NCBI GenBank assembly: GCA_013695355.1
Contig: JACDAQ010000032.1
Coordinates: forward strand, 1-52,272
Length of the DNA: 52,272 bases
Direction: 5' to 3'
Origin: Candidatus Protochlamydia sp.
GTDB lineage: Bacteria; Chlamydiota; Chlamydiia; Chlamydiales; Parachlamydiaceae
In this document: positions 24,806 through 33,040 of the stretch, piece after piece
How positions within the stretch are numbered: position 1 is the first letter of the stretch
Layout of the letters: every line of letters starts with the position of its first letter
Made by a program: the position numbers and the translations under genes
The notes under the pieces: generated by a model
Told to the model about the DNA's origin: nothing
Databases searched by the model: none
What the model saw: the letters and a program-made list of their open reading frames with translations, nothing else

Positions 24806-25225
24806 ATGTTTTATAAAATATTAAGTTTAGTTTTGCTTACTGCACCATTAACGGCAATATCTCAACCCCCATCAACCATGGTACAGCAGATTCGCACAAC
24901 TATTAAAGCTGATGAATTAAAATCCTGGTATGACCAAAAAAAGCCAATGGTCATTATAGATGCACGTTCAGAAAAATATTTTGATGGAAGATTGCTGCCA
25001 ACAGCAAAATGGCTCCCTTCTGAAACATCAGAAAAAGAAATTTTAGCACATGTTCCAAGTAAGGACAGCCTTATTGTAGTATATTGTGCAGGGGTAAAAT
25101 GTCCAGCAAGTGGATGGTTGTATGACAAGCTCTATTCCATGGGATATCATAATCTTTATGAGTATCATGAAGGCATTCAAGAATGGACCCAAAAGGGATA
25201 TCCAATAATTCAAACAATAAAATAA
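24806..25225 (+). CDS. Exported rhodanese-domain protein
   Basis: The 139-residue protein has a signal peptide (MFYKILSLVLLTAPLTAISQ) and one rhodanese domain: VIIDARSEKYFDGRLLPTAK, the active-site loop VYCAGVKCPAS with the nucleophile Cys near residue 96, and GYHNLYEYHEGIQEWTQKGY. Rhodaneses carry persulfide sulfur on that Cys. Here it would act in the periplasm. AAAGGAGAG precedes the ATG. It is followed 12 bases later by another exported protein, so the two are likely one operon. Confidence 0.9.
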   Translation: MFYKILSLVLLTAPLTAISQPPSTMVQQIRTTIKADELKSWYDQKKPMVIIDARSEKYFDGRLLPTAKWLPSETSEKEILAHVPSKDSLIVVYCAGVKCPASGWLYDKLYSMGYHNLYEYHEGIQEWTQKGYPIIQTIK

Positions 25226-25237
25226 TTAAGGGTCTTT

Positions 25238-25975
25238 ATGAAAAAAATACTTTTTTTTCTATGTGCCATTTATTTGGTAGTAAACCAGCCGACTTTATCG
25301 GCCACTAATGTCGTTCAGGAATGCTATTACGCAGAGCCTATAGACCAAAAGGTCGATGTAAATTTTTTTCAAAAACTTATTATTCAAGCTGATGATAAAA
25401 ATGAAACTTTTGCGAGCATTGAAAAACACCTTAGAGACAACATTCCTTTTCCTCATCGCTTCGAATTTAAATATCCCCTTTTAGATAAATCCCACGCAGA
25501 AATTTTTGCAATAGTCTTGCAAATTAAAGCCCAAGAAGCTCATCGCTTTGTTCCTGTAATTGAATCGAGTCAATTTATTGCTCCTGGCAATTTAGGCTTC
25601 ATTCGAGAAATAAAAATAAAGAACGATGGGCCTAGAGTCCAGGAACATGTTCTTTTGGATCATAAGAAAGCACGAATCATTTTTATTGAAGAATGGGTGA
25701 TAGACTCAAATAACATTGAACATCCTGGTTGTTTTGCAGCAATTAATAGTGTTATCGAAGAAGAGGGTATGTGGTATTTTGCAGGCACCTATTTCTATAA
25801 TGAAAAGAAGAAAAGTGCTGATATTCCTAGTACGATACGCATGTTTCAAGAAACCTATGAAAATATGATCTCATTCATAGAAAATGAAGATGTGGAGTCT
25901 AACTATAACCAACTCCAAACTCAGGTTATTAAGAAAATACTGGAGAGAGGGCATATCCCAAATGAAATCTCATAG
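25238..25975 (+). CDS. Exported protein of unknown function
   Basis: The 245-residue protein starts with a signal peptide (MKKILFFLCAIYLVVNQPTL, cleavage after SA) and continues as a mixed alpha/beta soluble protein. I recognise no motif. Two cysteines lie far apart (ECYY near 30 and GCFAA near 168). It follows the rhodanese gene closely, so a redox or sulfur partner role is possible but unsupported. Confidence 0.75.
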   Translation: MKKILFFLCAIYLVVNQPTLSATNVVQECYYAEPIDQKVDVNFFQKLIIQADDKNETFASIEKHLRDNIPFPHRFEFKYPLLDKSHAEIFAIVLQIKAQEAHRFVPVIESSQFIAPGNLGFIREIKIKNDGPRVQEHVLLDHKKARIIFIEEWVIDSNNIEHPGCFAAINSVIEEEGMWYFAGTYFYNEKKKSADIPSTIRMFQETYENMISFIENEDVESNYNQLQTQVIKKILERGHIPNEIS

Positions 25976-26282
25976 GTCAGTTGATTCTCAAAAAAATTGA
26001 TAGAAAGTATCGAAGGAAGGAAAATCAGCTTTGTTGCTTACCCTTAAAAAATGATTGAGAAATAAAAAACCGGAAATATTGTCATTTGTGAAATGTTTCC
26101 GTTGAATTCCTAAAGCCTTATCTCACAAATCAGGGGATAAGTACATAAGAAAGATCAAAAGTGCTTCTTAAGCTTGCAATTAAACATTTTTACCTCCTCT
26201 ACAAAAATAGAATCATTGCGGAGGGGGTTTCTAGGGGAGAGAATTAAAAATGTATGCAACCTCTAGAAAAGTTCTAATGGTG
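25976..26282. other. Intergenic, 307 bases, convergent
   Basis: Between convergent genes. A loose inverted pair, CCTCC at 26195 and GGAGG at 26220, might form a weak terminator. Nothing else is seen. Confidence 0.4.
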
Positions 26283-27158
26283 TTAATATTCCAAAAAGTG
26301 GCTTTCTGGCAATGTCTGGCCTCCATCTATGATGAGATTTTGGCCTGTAATATAGCCGGCTTCTTTTGATGAAAGAAAAAGAATAGCATGAGCGACATCT
26401 TCAGGAGTTCCCAGTCGACCCAAAGGTATGGCGCGAATCATATTATTAATGTGCTCTGAACCTGTTGCATCGAGCCCTTCAGTCATAATATTACCAGGCT
26501 CAACAGCATTTACGTTAATTTTATATTTTGCCAATTCAACAGCTGCTGTTCGGATAAATCCAGCTATACCGCCTTTAGAGGCCGTATAATGAGAATATCC
26601 AGGTAGGGCTGTTTGGGGGCCTGAAATAGATGACGTAATAACAATTTTTCCATGCCCTTGGGCCTTCATTGCTGGTATACAAGCTTTAACTGCTAAAAAA
26701 GTCCCTGTTAAGTTTACATCAATTACTGTTTGCCATTCTTCAAGTGTCATGTTTTCAAGCCTGGCGTGTGGGTAAATTCCTGCATTATGGCAAAGGACAT
26801 CTATTTTGCCATATTGGCTTAAGGCCTCATTCACCATTCTCTCCATGTCTTTTGGACTGCTTACATCAGCTTTTACAAAAATTGCATTACCTTTGTTGTC
26901 TTCAATGGTTGCTTTTACCGCCTTGAGTTGAACTTCATCTCGCCCCACTAAAACAACATTTGCTCCTTCTTCAGCGAAAAGACTAGCTATTCCTCGACCA
27001 ATTCCTCTTGAAGCCCCTGTTACAATGACCACTTGATTGCTAAATCGTTTGATGCTTTTGGGTACATTGAGTGTGCGTTCGGCAGTGCCTTCAGCATAAA
27101 TGGGTGTAGAATTGAGCATACTTATTCCTAATAAGACTTTAAAGATGAATTTTAACAT
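26283..27158 (-). CDS. Short-chain dehydrogenase with an N-terminal signal peptide
   Basis: The 291-residue protein is a classical SDR: TGASRGIGRG (NAD(P) site, about 47), NAG (about 127), catalytic Ser in ITSSISG, Tyr-x-x-x-Lys in YTASK, and the FabG-like end GYITGQNLIIDGG. Ahead of the dehydrogenase is a signal-like segment (MLKFIFKVLLGISMLNSTPI, cleavage after YA). That would send an NAD(P)-dependent enzyme to the periplasm, which is odd. The substrate is unknown; fatty-acid, sugar or steroid-like compounds are all possible. Confidence 0.9.
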   Translation of the reverse strand: MLKFIFKVLLGISMLNSTPIYAEGTAERTLNVPKSIKRFSNQVVIVTGASRGIGRGIASLFAEEGANVVLVGRDEVQLKAVKATIEDNKGNAIFVKADVSSPKDMERMVNEALSQYGKIDVLCHNAGIYPHARLENMTLEEWQTVIDVNLTGTFLAVKACIPAMKAQGHGKIVITSSISGPQTALPGYSHYTASKGGIAGFIRTAAVELAKYKINVNAVEPGNIMTEGLDATGSEHINNMIRAIPLGRLGTPEDVAHAILFLSSKEAGYITGQNLIIDGGQTLPESHFLEY

Positions 27159-27684
27159 AGTCTAAAAATTATAACTTTTTAAGTGGCTAAATCAGGCTCC
27201 AAATTGAACCCGAAAATCCAAAAATTTATCGCTTTTTAAAGTAAAAAAACAATAAAAACGATTTAGCTAAAGACCTTTCGACTTAAAATTTAGCCCCATC
27301 AGAGATATTCTACCTCTAAACTCCCAATCTTACCGCCTAAAGTCTTTATCATTTAAAGCCTAAGAAATCGCTGAACTTTTATACGCCTTGGATCAACTAA
27401 TCGCTTAGCAGACGCCCATATCATAGCTGAAATTAAGCGTCTAAAAGCGAAACGGGGTTTATGAAGTATTATCACTTCGGCATTCCCCTTTTAAAAAATC
27501 TTCATGGATTTTATTTAAATGCATCCGTTCGGTTCGATATTTCCTGCAAAATTGCATTTTCGAGAAGAAAGTTATCGAACCACACCATTGAATTCGGGGC
27601 TTGAACTTATCTTACAGAAAAACAAGGGATTAGAAAATAAAAAAACCGGACAAATCCTCATTAAAAGAAGTTTATCCGGCGAAT
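27159..27684. other. Gap of 526 bases
   Basis: A short stretch near 27395-27460 reads, with frame breaks, like an Ala/Leu-rich helix followed by AEIKRLKAKRG, which could be a transposase N-terminus scrap, but I cannot support it. The right end holds the tRNA terminator. Confidence 0.3.
27638..27679 (-). terminator. Intrinsic terminator of tRNA-Leu(CAA)
   Basis: On the minus strand CCGGATAAA pairs with TTTGTCCGG and is followed by TTTTTTTATTTT, directly after the tRNA 3' end. Confidence 0.85.
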
Positions 27685-27767
27685 TGCCGATGACCGGACT
27701 CGAACCAGCACTCTATTGCTAGAAGTAGATTTTGAGTCTACCGCGTCTACCATTCCGCCACATCGGC
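27685..27767 (-). tRNA. tRNA-Leu (CAA)
   Basis: Acceptor arms GCCGATG and CATCGGC pair over 7 bases with discriminator A. The anticodon stem GTAGA/TCTAC encloses loop CTCAAAA, giving anticodon CAA. The long variable arm and D-loop AATGGTAGACGC are typical of leucine tRNAs. TTCGAGTC forms the T loop. Confidence 0.95.
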
Positions 27768-27849
27768 ATTGAAAACTTCGGCTGATGCCGATCTTAGAAT
27801 ACGCCGAATTATACCTATTCGTTCGATTTTGTCAAAGAATAAAAATTCA

Positions 27850-28677
27850 TTACCATCGTTGATAATTGCGGAAGGCCTGGTCCCATGTATAGCTGACCCT
27901 TTTGTCCAAATCACAATCATAGCGCACCTGAATAGAAAGGTAGGGATAAGGATGACGGTTATCATAATCCCTTCCCTCTGTTTTTTTGAACAGCTTTACA
28001 AAGATCTCTTTGTTATACCAGGGAAAGGTAGAAATGGGAATCCCCTCTTTTTTTTCATACCGCTTAAATTCTTCAAAATCTTTTATTCCCTTATACTTGG
28101 CCGTTTCAAGGTAATAATTGAATATTAACTTTAGAATTAAATCAGGCTGCTGCTCCAAACCCTGCACATAAAAATCTACCTCTGCCCCGATGGTATGCTT
28201 AGAGCTTTGATTGGCTGAAGACATATCAAGGTAAGTATTATGGTCAGGGCAGCAATGCCCGCTTGTGATGACGACTCTTTTATTTGTTTTGCGCTGTATA
28301 TAATTCAATACGTCAATCAAAATAGGGTAAATAAATTCTTTGTCTTCTTTTAAAGGCAGGCTATGTTTTTGAGCCCCTCCGCAATCATAATAACGGATCA
28401 GTTCTTTTTCTTTCTGCACAAGATTGACGGGGTTCAGACTGCTTCCCTTGCACCTGAAAAATTCTTTGGTGATCTTAGGATAAGCCCCCTCTTCCCTGTC
28501 TTCCCAAGGGTAAGGTTGCCTTTCAACCGCACTCAATGGTTCGATCTGAATGAGCTTGTCTTCATGAAGGCGATAAATAAACTCCCCTTTTAGCTGAGAG
28601 GATGAAGCGGGCTTTGACGAAGAGCATCCGTTAAAAAGCATTGCTAAAAAAAGGGCAGTTATTAACAATTTTCCCAT
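27850..28677 (-). CDS. Lipoprotein with peptidase M15-like (D-Ala-D-Ala) domain
   Basis: The 275-residue protein has a lipobox LFNGC at residues 14-18 after a short signal peptide. A C-terminal domain carries VVITSGHCCPDHNTY and SKHTIGAEVDFYV. The Ser-x-His-x-x-Gly-x-x-x-Asp pattern gives the first zinc ligands of the M15/VanX-like fold. A later His (RHPYPYLSIQV) may be the third ligand. It would act on peptidoglycan or a related peptide at the membrane. It is the only gene between tRNA-Leu and the HAD gene, divergent from the latter. Confidence 0.75.
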   Translation of the reverse strand: MGKLLITALFLAMLFNGCSSSKPASSSQLKGEFIYRLHEDKLIQIEPLSAVERQPYPWEDREEGAYPKITKEFFRCKGSSLNPVNLVQKEKELIRYYDCGGAQKHSLPLKEDKEFIYPILIDVLNYIQRKTNKRVVITSGHCCPDHNTYLDMSSANQSSKHTIGAEVDFYVQGLEQQPDLILKLIFNYYLETAKYKGIKDFEEFKRYEKKEGIPISTFPWYNKEIFVKLFKKTEGRDYDNRHPYPYLSIQVRYDCDLDKRVSYTWDQAFRNYQRW

Positions 28678-28702
28678 CTTAACTTTTCCTCAAGGTCTTC
28701 TC

Positions 28703-29386
28703 ATGAATTGGATCCATAACTTTCAGTTATTTTTATTCGATTTTGACGGTCTGCTGGTCGATACGGAAACCTTGCATTTTAAAGCCTACCAACGCATGTG
28801 CTCCAAAAGGGGGGCGGACCTGAATTGGAGCTTCTCCCGTTATTCTGAGGCTGCCCATCATCATGCAACAGGCTTAAGGGATTCTATCTATGCCGAATTC
28901 CCTTCTTTGTTTACCCAGGAGCCCGACTGGGATGTTCTTTACAAAGAAAAAAAACAAGCCCTCCTGGACTTGGTTATGGAGGGTCAATGTGAGCTGATGC
29001 CAGGGGCAGCAAATCTTCTTGCTTCACTGGAAAAGAGCGACATCAAAAGATGCGTCGTCACAAATTCCCCCTTGCAGCTTATTGAGATCATCCGCCGCCA
29101 AAACCCTATTCTCAATACCATCCCCAATTGGATTACCAGGGAGGATTATGATCACCCTAAACCACATCCAGAATGCTATCAAGTAGCTATCGACCGCCAT
29201 GCAATTAAAGGCGATAAGGTGATTGGGTTTGAAGATAGCCCTAGGGGGTTAAAAGCCCTGCTTCAGACACCTGCAAAACCTGTCCTAGTCTGTCCGCCCG
29301 ACTCCCCTTATTTAAAACACTTGCTTACTCCTGAATTAGCCTATTACTCTAGTCTTAACACGATTAGTGAAAATGACCATCCTTAG
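28703..29386 (+). CDS. HAD-superfamily phosphatase
   Basis: The 227-residue protein has motif I DFDGLLVDTE (about 13), a cap domain after it, motif II TNSP (about 119) and motif III/IV KPHPECY with GFEDSPRG. This is the beta-phosphoglucomutase/phosphoglycolate phosphatase subfamily. In Chlamydia a similar gene adjoins truA (CT_464 by memory). The stop TAG is part of the repeat B2 terminus. The enzyme probably dephosphorylates a small sugar phosphate, but the substrate is not determined. Confidence 0.9.
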   Translation: MNWIHNFQLFLFDFDGLLVDTETLHFKAYQRMCSKRGADLNWSFSRYSEAAHHHATGLRDSIYAEFPSLFTQEPDWDVLYKEKKQALLDLVMEGQCELMPGAANLLASLEKSDIKRCVVTNSPLQLIEIIRRQNPILNTIPNWITREDYDHPKPHPECYQVAIDRHAIKGDKVIGFEDSPRGLKALLQTPAKPVLVCPPDSPYLKHLLTPELAYYSSLNTISENDHP

Positions 29387-29451
29387 AACCTGTTCAATAT
29401 CTATGATCAGGTTCTTAGAACTTGAACGTAGATATTGAACAGATTCTTAGG
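29383..29451. repeat. Family B repeat, copy B2 (tandem pair) between convergent genes
   Basis: Two adjacent palindromes: TTAGAACCTGTTCAATATCT with inverted partner ATCAGGTTCTTAG, then TTAGAACTTGAACG with AACAGATTCTTAG. The left border contains the HAD stop TAG and the right border contains the truA stop TAA. Because the genes converge, the hairpins may also act as a two-way terminator. Confidence 0.85.
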
Positions 29452-30196
29452 GATAATGAACTTTCATCAGAAATAATCCATGCGAAGGGGCTGCCCGGCT
29501 GGCCATCCGCCGGTTTTTAGCCGCAAAAACAATAGGAATATCTTCTATAGGCCTTTTAAACGAAGCTACTGCCATTAAAGTACCAACAATATTGCGTACC
29601 ATTTTATAAAGAAATCCATCCCCCTCGAATTCCAAGAGAATTCCCCCTTCTGCCTCTTTAATATCCAGCCGATATAAAGTCCTGATCGCATCACGAGAAG
29701 CAGCGCCTGAATGGGCCTCATTGGCAAATGAGGTAAAGTCGTGCTTACCCAAGAATAACGATACCGCTTCCAGCAGCAAATTTTTATCTATTTTGTGTAA
29801 ATAATGCCACCTATAAAGTCGATGGATGGGGTCCATAACTCTCTCTAAATGCACATGATAATGGTATTCTTTTCCAATCGCATCATATTGTGCATGAAAA
29901 CCGGGTAACGCCGCTTCAATTTTTTTTAACCGTATATCCTTAGGCAATAACCCATTGATCGACGCCAAAAGACGGAAAGTATCCAACGGCTCTTCTGAAA
30001 AAAAATGGGCCGTTTGCCCCTTGGCATGCACTCCTGCATCTGTCCTCCCAGAACCAGCCACAGCAACCTTATCTTTCTTTAACAGTTTAGCCAATACTTC
30101 CTGCATTATTTGCTGAATAGTTATTGCATTCGGTTGGATCTGCCAACCGCTATAATGGGTGCCGTCATAGGCGATAGTTAGTTTATAACAGTGCAT
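29447..30196 (-). CDS. truA: tRNA pseudouridine(38-40) synthase
   Basis: The 249-residue protein has YDGTHYSGWQ, the catalytic Asp in GSGRTDAGVHAKGQ (about 52) and DFTSFAN plus FLYKMVRNIVGTL. All are TruA hallmarks, and the length is normal. It modifies the anticodon arm of many tRNAs. It overlaps the ispD stop by 19 bases. Its stop TAA lies in repeat B2. Confidence 0.97.
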   Translation of the reverse strand: MHCYKLTIAYDGTHYSGWQIQPNAITIQQIMQEVLAKLLKKDKVAVAGSGRTDAGVHAKGQTAHFFSEEPLDTFRLLASINGLLPKDIRLKKIEAALPGFHAQYDAIGKEYHYHVHLERVMDPIHRLYRWHYLHKIDKNLLLEAVSLFLGKHDFTSFANEAHSGAASRDAIRTLYRLDIKEAEGGILLEFEGDGFLYKMVRNIVGTLMAVASFKRPIEDIPIVFAAKNRRMASRAAPSHGLFLMKVHYP

Positions 30197-30867
30197 AAAA
30201 ATTGTTCTGCAATTAATAAATCTTCAGGAGTTGTTAATTTAATATTTAAATAAGTGCCTTCTACGACTTTAACTGGTTGATCAATCAGCTCGATCAACCC
30301 TCCTTCATCCGTGATGGCTGCATTCAATTGCATAGCCTTGGCAAACCCCTGATTTAAAAGGCTCAATTTTGCAGCCTGAGGCGTTTGTATTTCCCAAACG
30401 GAACGGCGGTCTGGTGTATGGAGGACCATTTGGGCTTCATTGCAAACCTTAATAGTGGATTTAGCCCGCACCCCTAGAACAGCAGCTCCAATATTTTTTG
30501 CCTCATTCATCACTTGATGCACAAGCTCCTCATCAATAAAAGGACGCGCTGCATCATGCACGCAAACAAGGGGGTCGCCTTTTAAAAGTAGTAAAGCATT
30601 ATATAAAGAATCTTGCCGCCGCAAACCCGGCTGGGTAAATAAAAGGCTCCTCCCTTTGAAGGGAAGTGAGGAAAAAACTTCACGGTACTCAGGTTCGCAA
30701 ACAACAATAAGCTGTTCTACTTGAGGCATAGAAGCAAAAATTTTAAAACTATAGAGCGCAACTATTTGATTTTTCAGTTTTAAATATTGCTTTGGGATCG
30801 GGCTGTGCATACGGGTTCCCTTGCCTCCTGCCAATAGTACGACGCTAAAGGGAATATTACGGTCCAT
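30178..30867 (-). CDS. ispD: 2-C-methyl-D-erythritol 4-phosphate cytidylyltransferase
   Basis: The 229-residue protein has LLAGGKGTRM (nucleotide loop), PKQYLKL, CVHDAARPFI and ITDEGGLIE. These are the IspD signatures. It makes CDP-ME in the non-mevalonate isoprenoid pathway, which feeds undecaprenyl phosphate made by uppS in this window. It overlaps the upstream phosphoesterase stop by 11 bases and truA by 19, so the three are one operon. Confidence 0.97.
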   Translation of the reverse strand: MDRNIPFSVVLLAGGKGTRMHSPIPKQYLKLKNQIVALYSFKIFASMPQVEQLIVVCEPEYREVFSSLPFKGRSLLFTQPGLRRQDSLYNALLLLKGDPLVCVHDAARPFIDEELVHQVMNEAKNIGAAVLGVRAKSTIKVCNEAQMVLHTPDRRSVWEIQTPQAAKLSLLNQGFAKAMQLNAAITDEGGLIELIDQPVKVVEGTYLNIKLTTPEDLLIAEQFLCTVIN

Positions 30868-31849
30868 CTTTTTTCCTTTCCAAAGACTTTTCAGGCTCTA
30901 AAGTTATTAATGTAAGCTCAGGTCTCGAAAACCAACGGAAATCCATGATCCCCCCTAGGCCGCGATTAATGTAAGCCCATTTGGAACCGATTTTTTTTAA
31001 CCCTCTTTTGAATTGCAAGTTTTCAATTTTTGTGAACTTTTTCCATAAAAAAGGAAGATTGACCTGTCCTCCATGCGTATGGCCGGATAAAATTAGATCG
31101 CCTGGATATACAGACAGCTTTTTAAGCATGTCTGGATTATGGCAAAGGACAATTCCAATTTTTCCACTGTCATAATTATTAAAAACCTTAGGCAAATCCG
31201 CTTTTCCCAATGAGTATTCTTCCAAGCCGCAAATATTAATTGTAGCTCCATTAAAAGTGATTTGCTTAGTTTCATTTGCCAGAAGCTGAAAATGAGTTTC
31301 ATTCAGTAGTTTGATCAATTCAGGATGCCACCCTGACATCTGTGCATTCTTTGAAACTTTCCCTGTCAGCGGCAGTCTGGAAAATAAACGCTTGAACCCC
31401 TTAACAATGTCGCTAGAGGAAGATGATTTTTCAAGATCATAATCGCCTGTATCGTTTACCGTTACAAATTGGTCATAATCATGATTGCCAAGTACTGCAA
31501 AACATCCGGCAGGCGCCTCCAAACTATTTAGTAATTTTTTCAAGCCCTCCCCATCTTCCAATTTAGACCTGCAAATAAAATCTCCTGTAAATACAATAAT
31601 ATCTGGCTTTAGTCTGTTGATTTTTTTTATAATTTTATTTTTTTGTTTTTTTGAAAAATTGCTATGCCAATGTAAATCACTAAATTGTAAAATTTTAAAA
31701 CCATTTAAAATGGGTGGTAAAAAAGGAATTGGTAAACTAAGACGTGTGATAGATAAGATTTTTGGTTCTATGAAACGGGGCCAAATCCCTACAATGGAAA
31801 AAATGCACCACGCTTCCCATAACCATTCAATCCATTTCTTCTTATACAC
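30857..31849 (-). CDS. yaeI: YaeI-type metallophosphoesterase
   Basis: The 330-residue protein has an N-terminal membrane segment (about 8-28) and the calcineurin-like motifs DLHWH, FTGDF, LGNHDY and SGHTHGGQ. This is the YaeI/LpxG family, whose chlamydial member is the UDP-2,3-diacylglucosamine hydrolase of lipid A synthesis. It therefore may work on lipid A precursors, but other phosphohydrolase roles remain possible. The first codon is GTG. It heads the yaeI-ispD-truA operon and matches CT_461 order by memory. Confidence 0.88.
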   Translation of the reverse strand: MYKKKWIEWLWEAWCIFSIVGIWPRFIEPKILSITRLSLPIPFLPPILNGFKILQFSDLHWHSNFSKKQKNKIIKKINRLKPDIIVFTGDFICRSKLEDGEGLKKLLNSLEAPAGCFAVLGNHDYDQFVTVNDTGDYDLEKSSSSSDIVKGFKRLFSRLPLTGKVSKNAQMSGWHPELIKLLNETHFQLLANETKQITFNGATINICGLEEYSLGKADLPKVFNNYDSGKIGIVLCHNPDMLKKLSVYPGDLILSGHTHGGQVNLPFLWKKFTKIENLQFKRGLKKIGSKWAYINRGLGGIMDFRWFSRPELTLITLEPEKSLERKKDGP

Positions 31850-32223
31850 TTTCTCAACCAGAATATAGGGTTAATCATTATAAGTGAGGGATTAGTTTTA
31901 ACCTTTTGCTCTAAATGGATATCAAAATTATATCCTGAAAAGTAAAAGGGCAAAGAAAAGATTCTTCTATCGATACCCAAAACTCAGGTTTATAGTCCTT
32001 ATACGATTAAAATTATATCTGAAATACGAAAAAGAAGAAAGAGCCATCCTGCTGTAAATTCTTAGAAAAGTTGGAGTTGGGAAAAGTCAATAAATAAATG
32101 ACAAAAAATAAGTCAATTTTTGCGAAAGAAGCATCTATAAAGTGGTTAGTATAGACGCTTCTTGATTAGTGCCCAATTTCATTAAAAAACAATCGGTGAA
32201 GGCATAAAGGAGATTAAGTCAAT
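31850..32223. other. Gap of 374 bases
   Basis: No gene seen. It contains the hairpin at 32128-32161 next to the SWIB gene. Confidence 0.4.
32128..32161 (-). terminator. Hairpin downstream of the SWIB gene
   Basis: GAAGC-A-TCTATA pairs with TATAGA-C-GCTTC. On the minus strand only a short T stretch follows, so termination is plausible but weak. Confidence 0.5.
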
Positions 32224-32538
32224 TTAAGCTTTGGCCGCACTACTTGTTTCTGGTTCTTTGAGATGCTTGGCAATTTTACTTGTCATCTTAAACATATCAA
32301 TTGGTTGATTAGAGCCTAAAACTTTGCCTAATTTTGCATCGGGATTAATATTTCGCTTATTTGTCTGATCTTGCAGTTTATTTTTTTTAATGTAATCCCA
32401 CACACGTTTTGTCACCTCTGTTCTTGGCATTGGTCCAGCACCAACGACATCAGCAAGTGCTTCACTGACTTGAACAGGCCTCATAAAAGCAGAATTTTTT
32501 TTATCTTTTGTATCTTTTGTATCTTTATCTTTAGTCAT
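32224..32538 (-). CDS. SWIB/MDM2-domain protein
   Basis: The 104-residue protein has a Lys/Asp/Thr-rich start (KDKDTKDTKDKK) and a full SWIB domain: FMRPVQVSEALADVVG, MPRTEVTKRVWDYIKKNKLQ, then KLGKVLGSNQPIDMFKM. SWIB domains come from eukaryotic chromatin-remodelling complexes, and chlamydiae carry them alone or fused to topoisomerase I. It may contribute to developmental chromatin packing. AAAGGAG and AAGG precede the ATG. It matches CT_460 by position. Confidence 0.95.
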   Translation of the reverse strand: MTKDKDTKDTKDKKNSAFMRPVQVSEALADVVGAGPMPRTEVTKRVWDYIKKNKLQDQTNKRNINPDAKLGKVLGSNQPIDMFKMTSKIAKHLKEPETSSAAKA

Positions 32539-33040
32539 CCTTAAATCTCCTTTGATATTTAATTAGATCAACCTATGCACCTTAAAGCTTTTTGGCTAAA
32601 GCGAAGGCTCCCCCAGTGAATGCAAGGTTTGAGGCATCTCAAAACATATTATATGAACTCAGCTTATGTCTTGAGCCTCTCTTTTTTTTCTCATAATTTC
32701 AAGAAATACTTTAATAAAAATATTGCTTAAAGCTTATTGAAACACAAGAGAAAAAGAGCTGCAAAACAAACAATCTGGGTTTCCTGACAAAATATGCCCT
32801 TTTGTTCAATTTTTCGTTATTTCGGAAGGGGTGTCTATAACTATCCTCTCAAAAAATTGGATAAAGCTTGCCTTATGATGTTGGAATTGTTTTAGCTAGG
32901 TTTGCATTTTCTAGTCAAAGATTTTGTCATTTTGAAGGCAAATATTTTTTTAGCTCGACTTTGTAAAATTTTTAGGTAGAATCTTGACTCGCTTTTTAAA
33001 TTTAGCCCTCCAAACCCTTAAATTAATTACGGCTGGAAAG
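32539..33040. other. Gap of 502 bases
   Basis: No gene seen apart from the optional 5' extension of the next frame from a TTG at 32984. It must hold divergent promoters. Confidence 0.4.

Noticed and set aside
27395-27460. Possible transposase N-terminus scrap
   Set aside because: Only a short helix-like stretch with frame breaks; no transposase motif can be shown.
27519-27722. 67-codon frame across the tRNA-Leu(CAA) region
   Set aside because: It runs through the tRNA and its terminator on the opposite strand, so it is a shadow.
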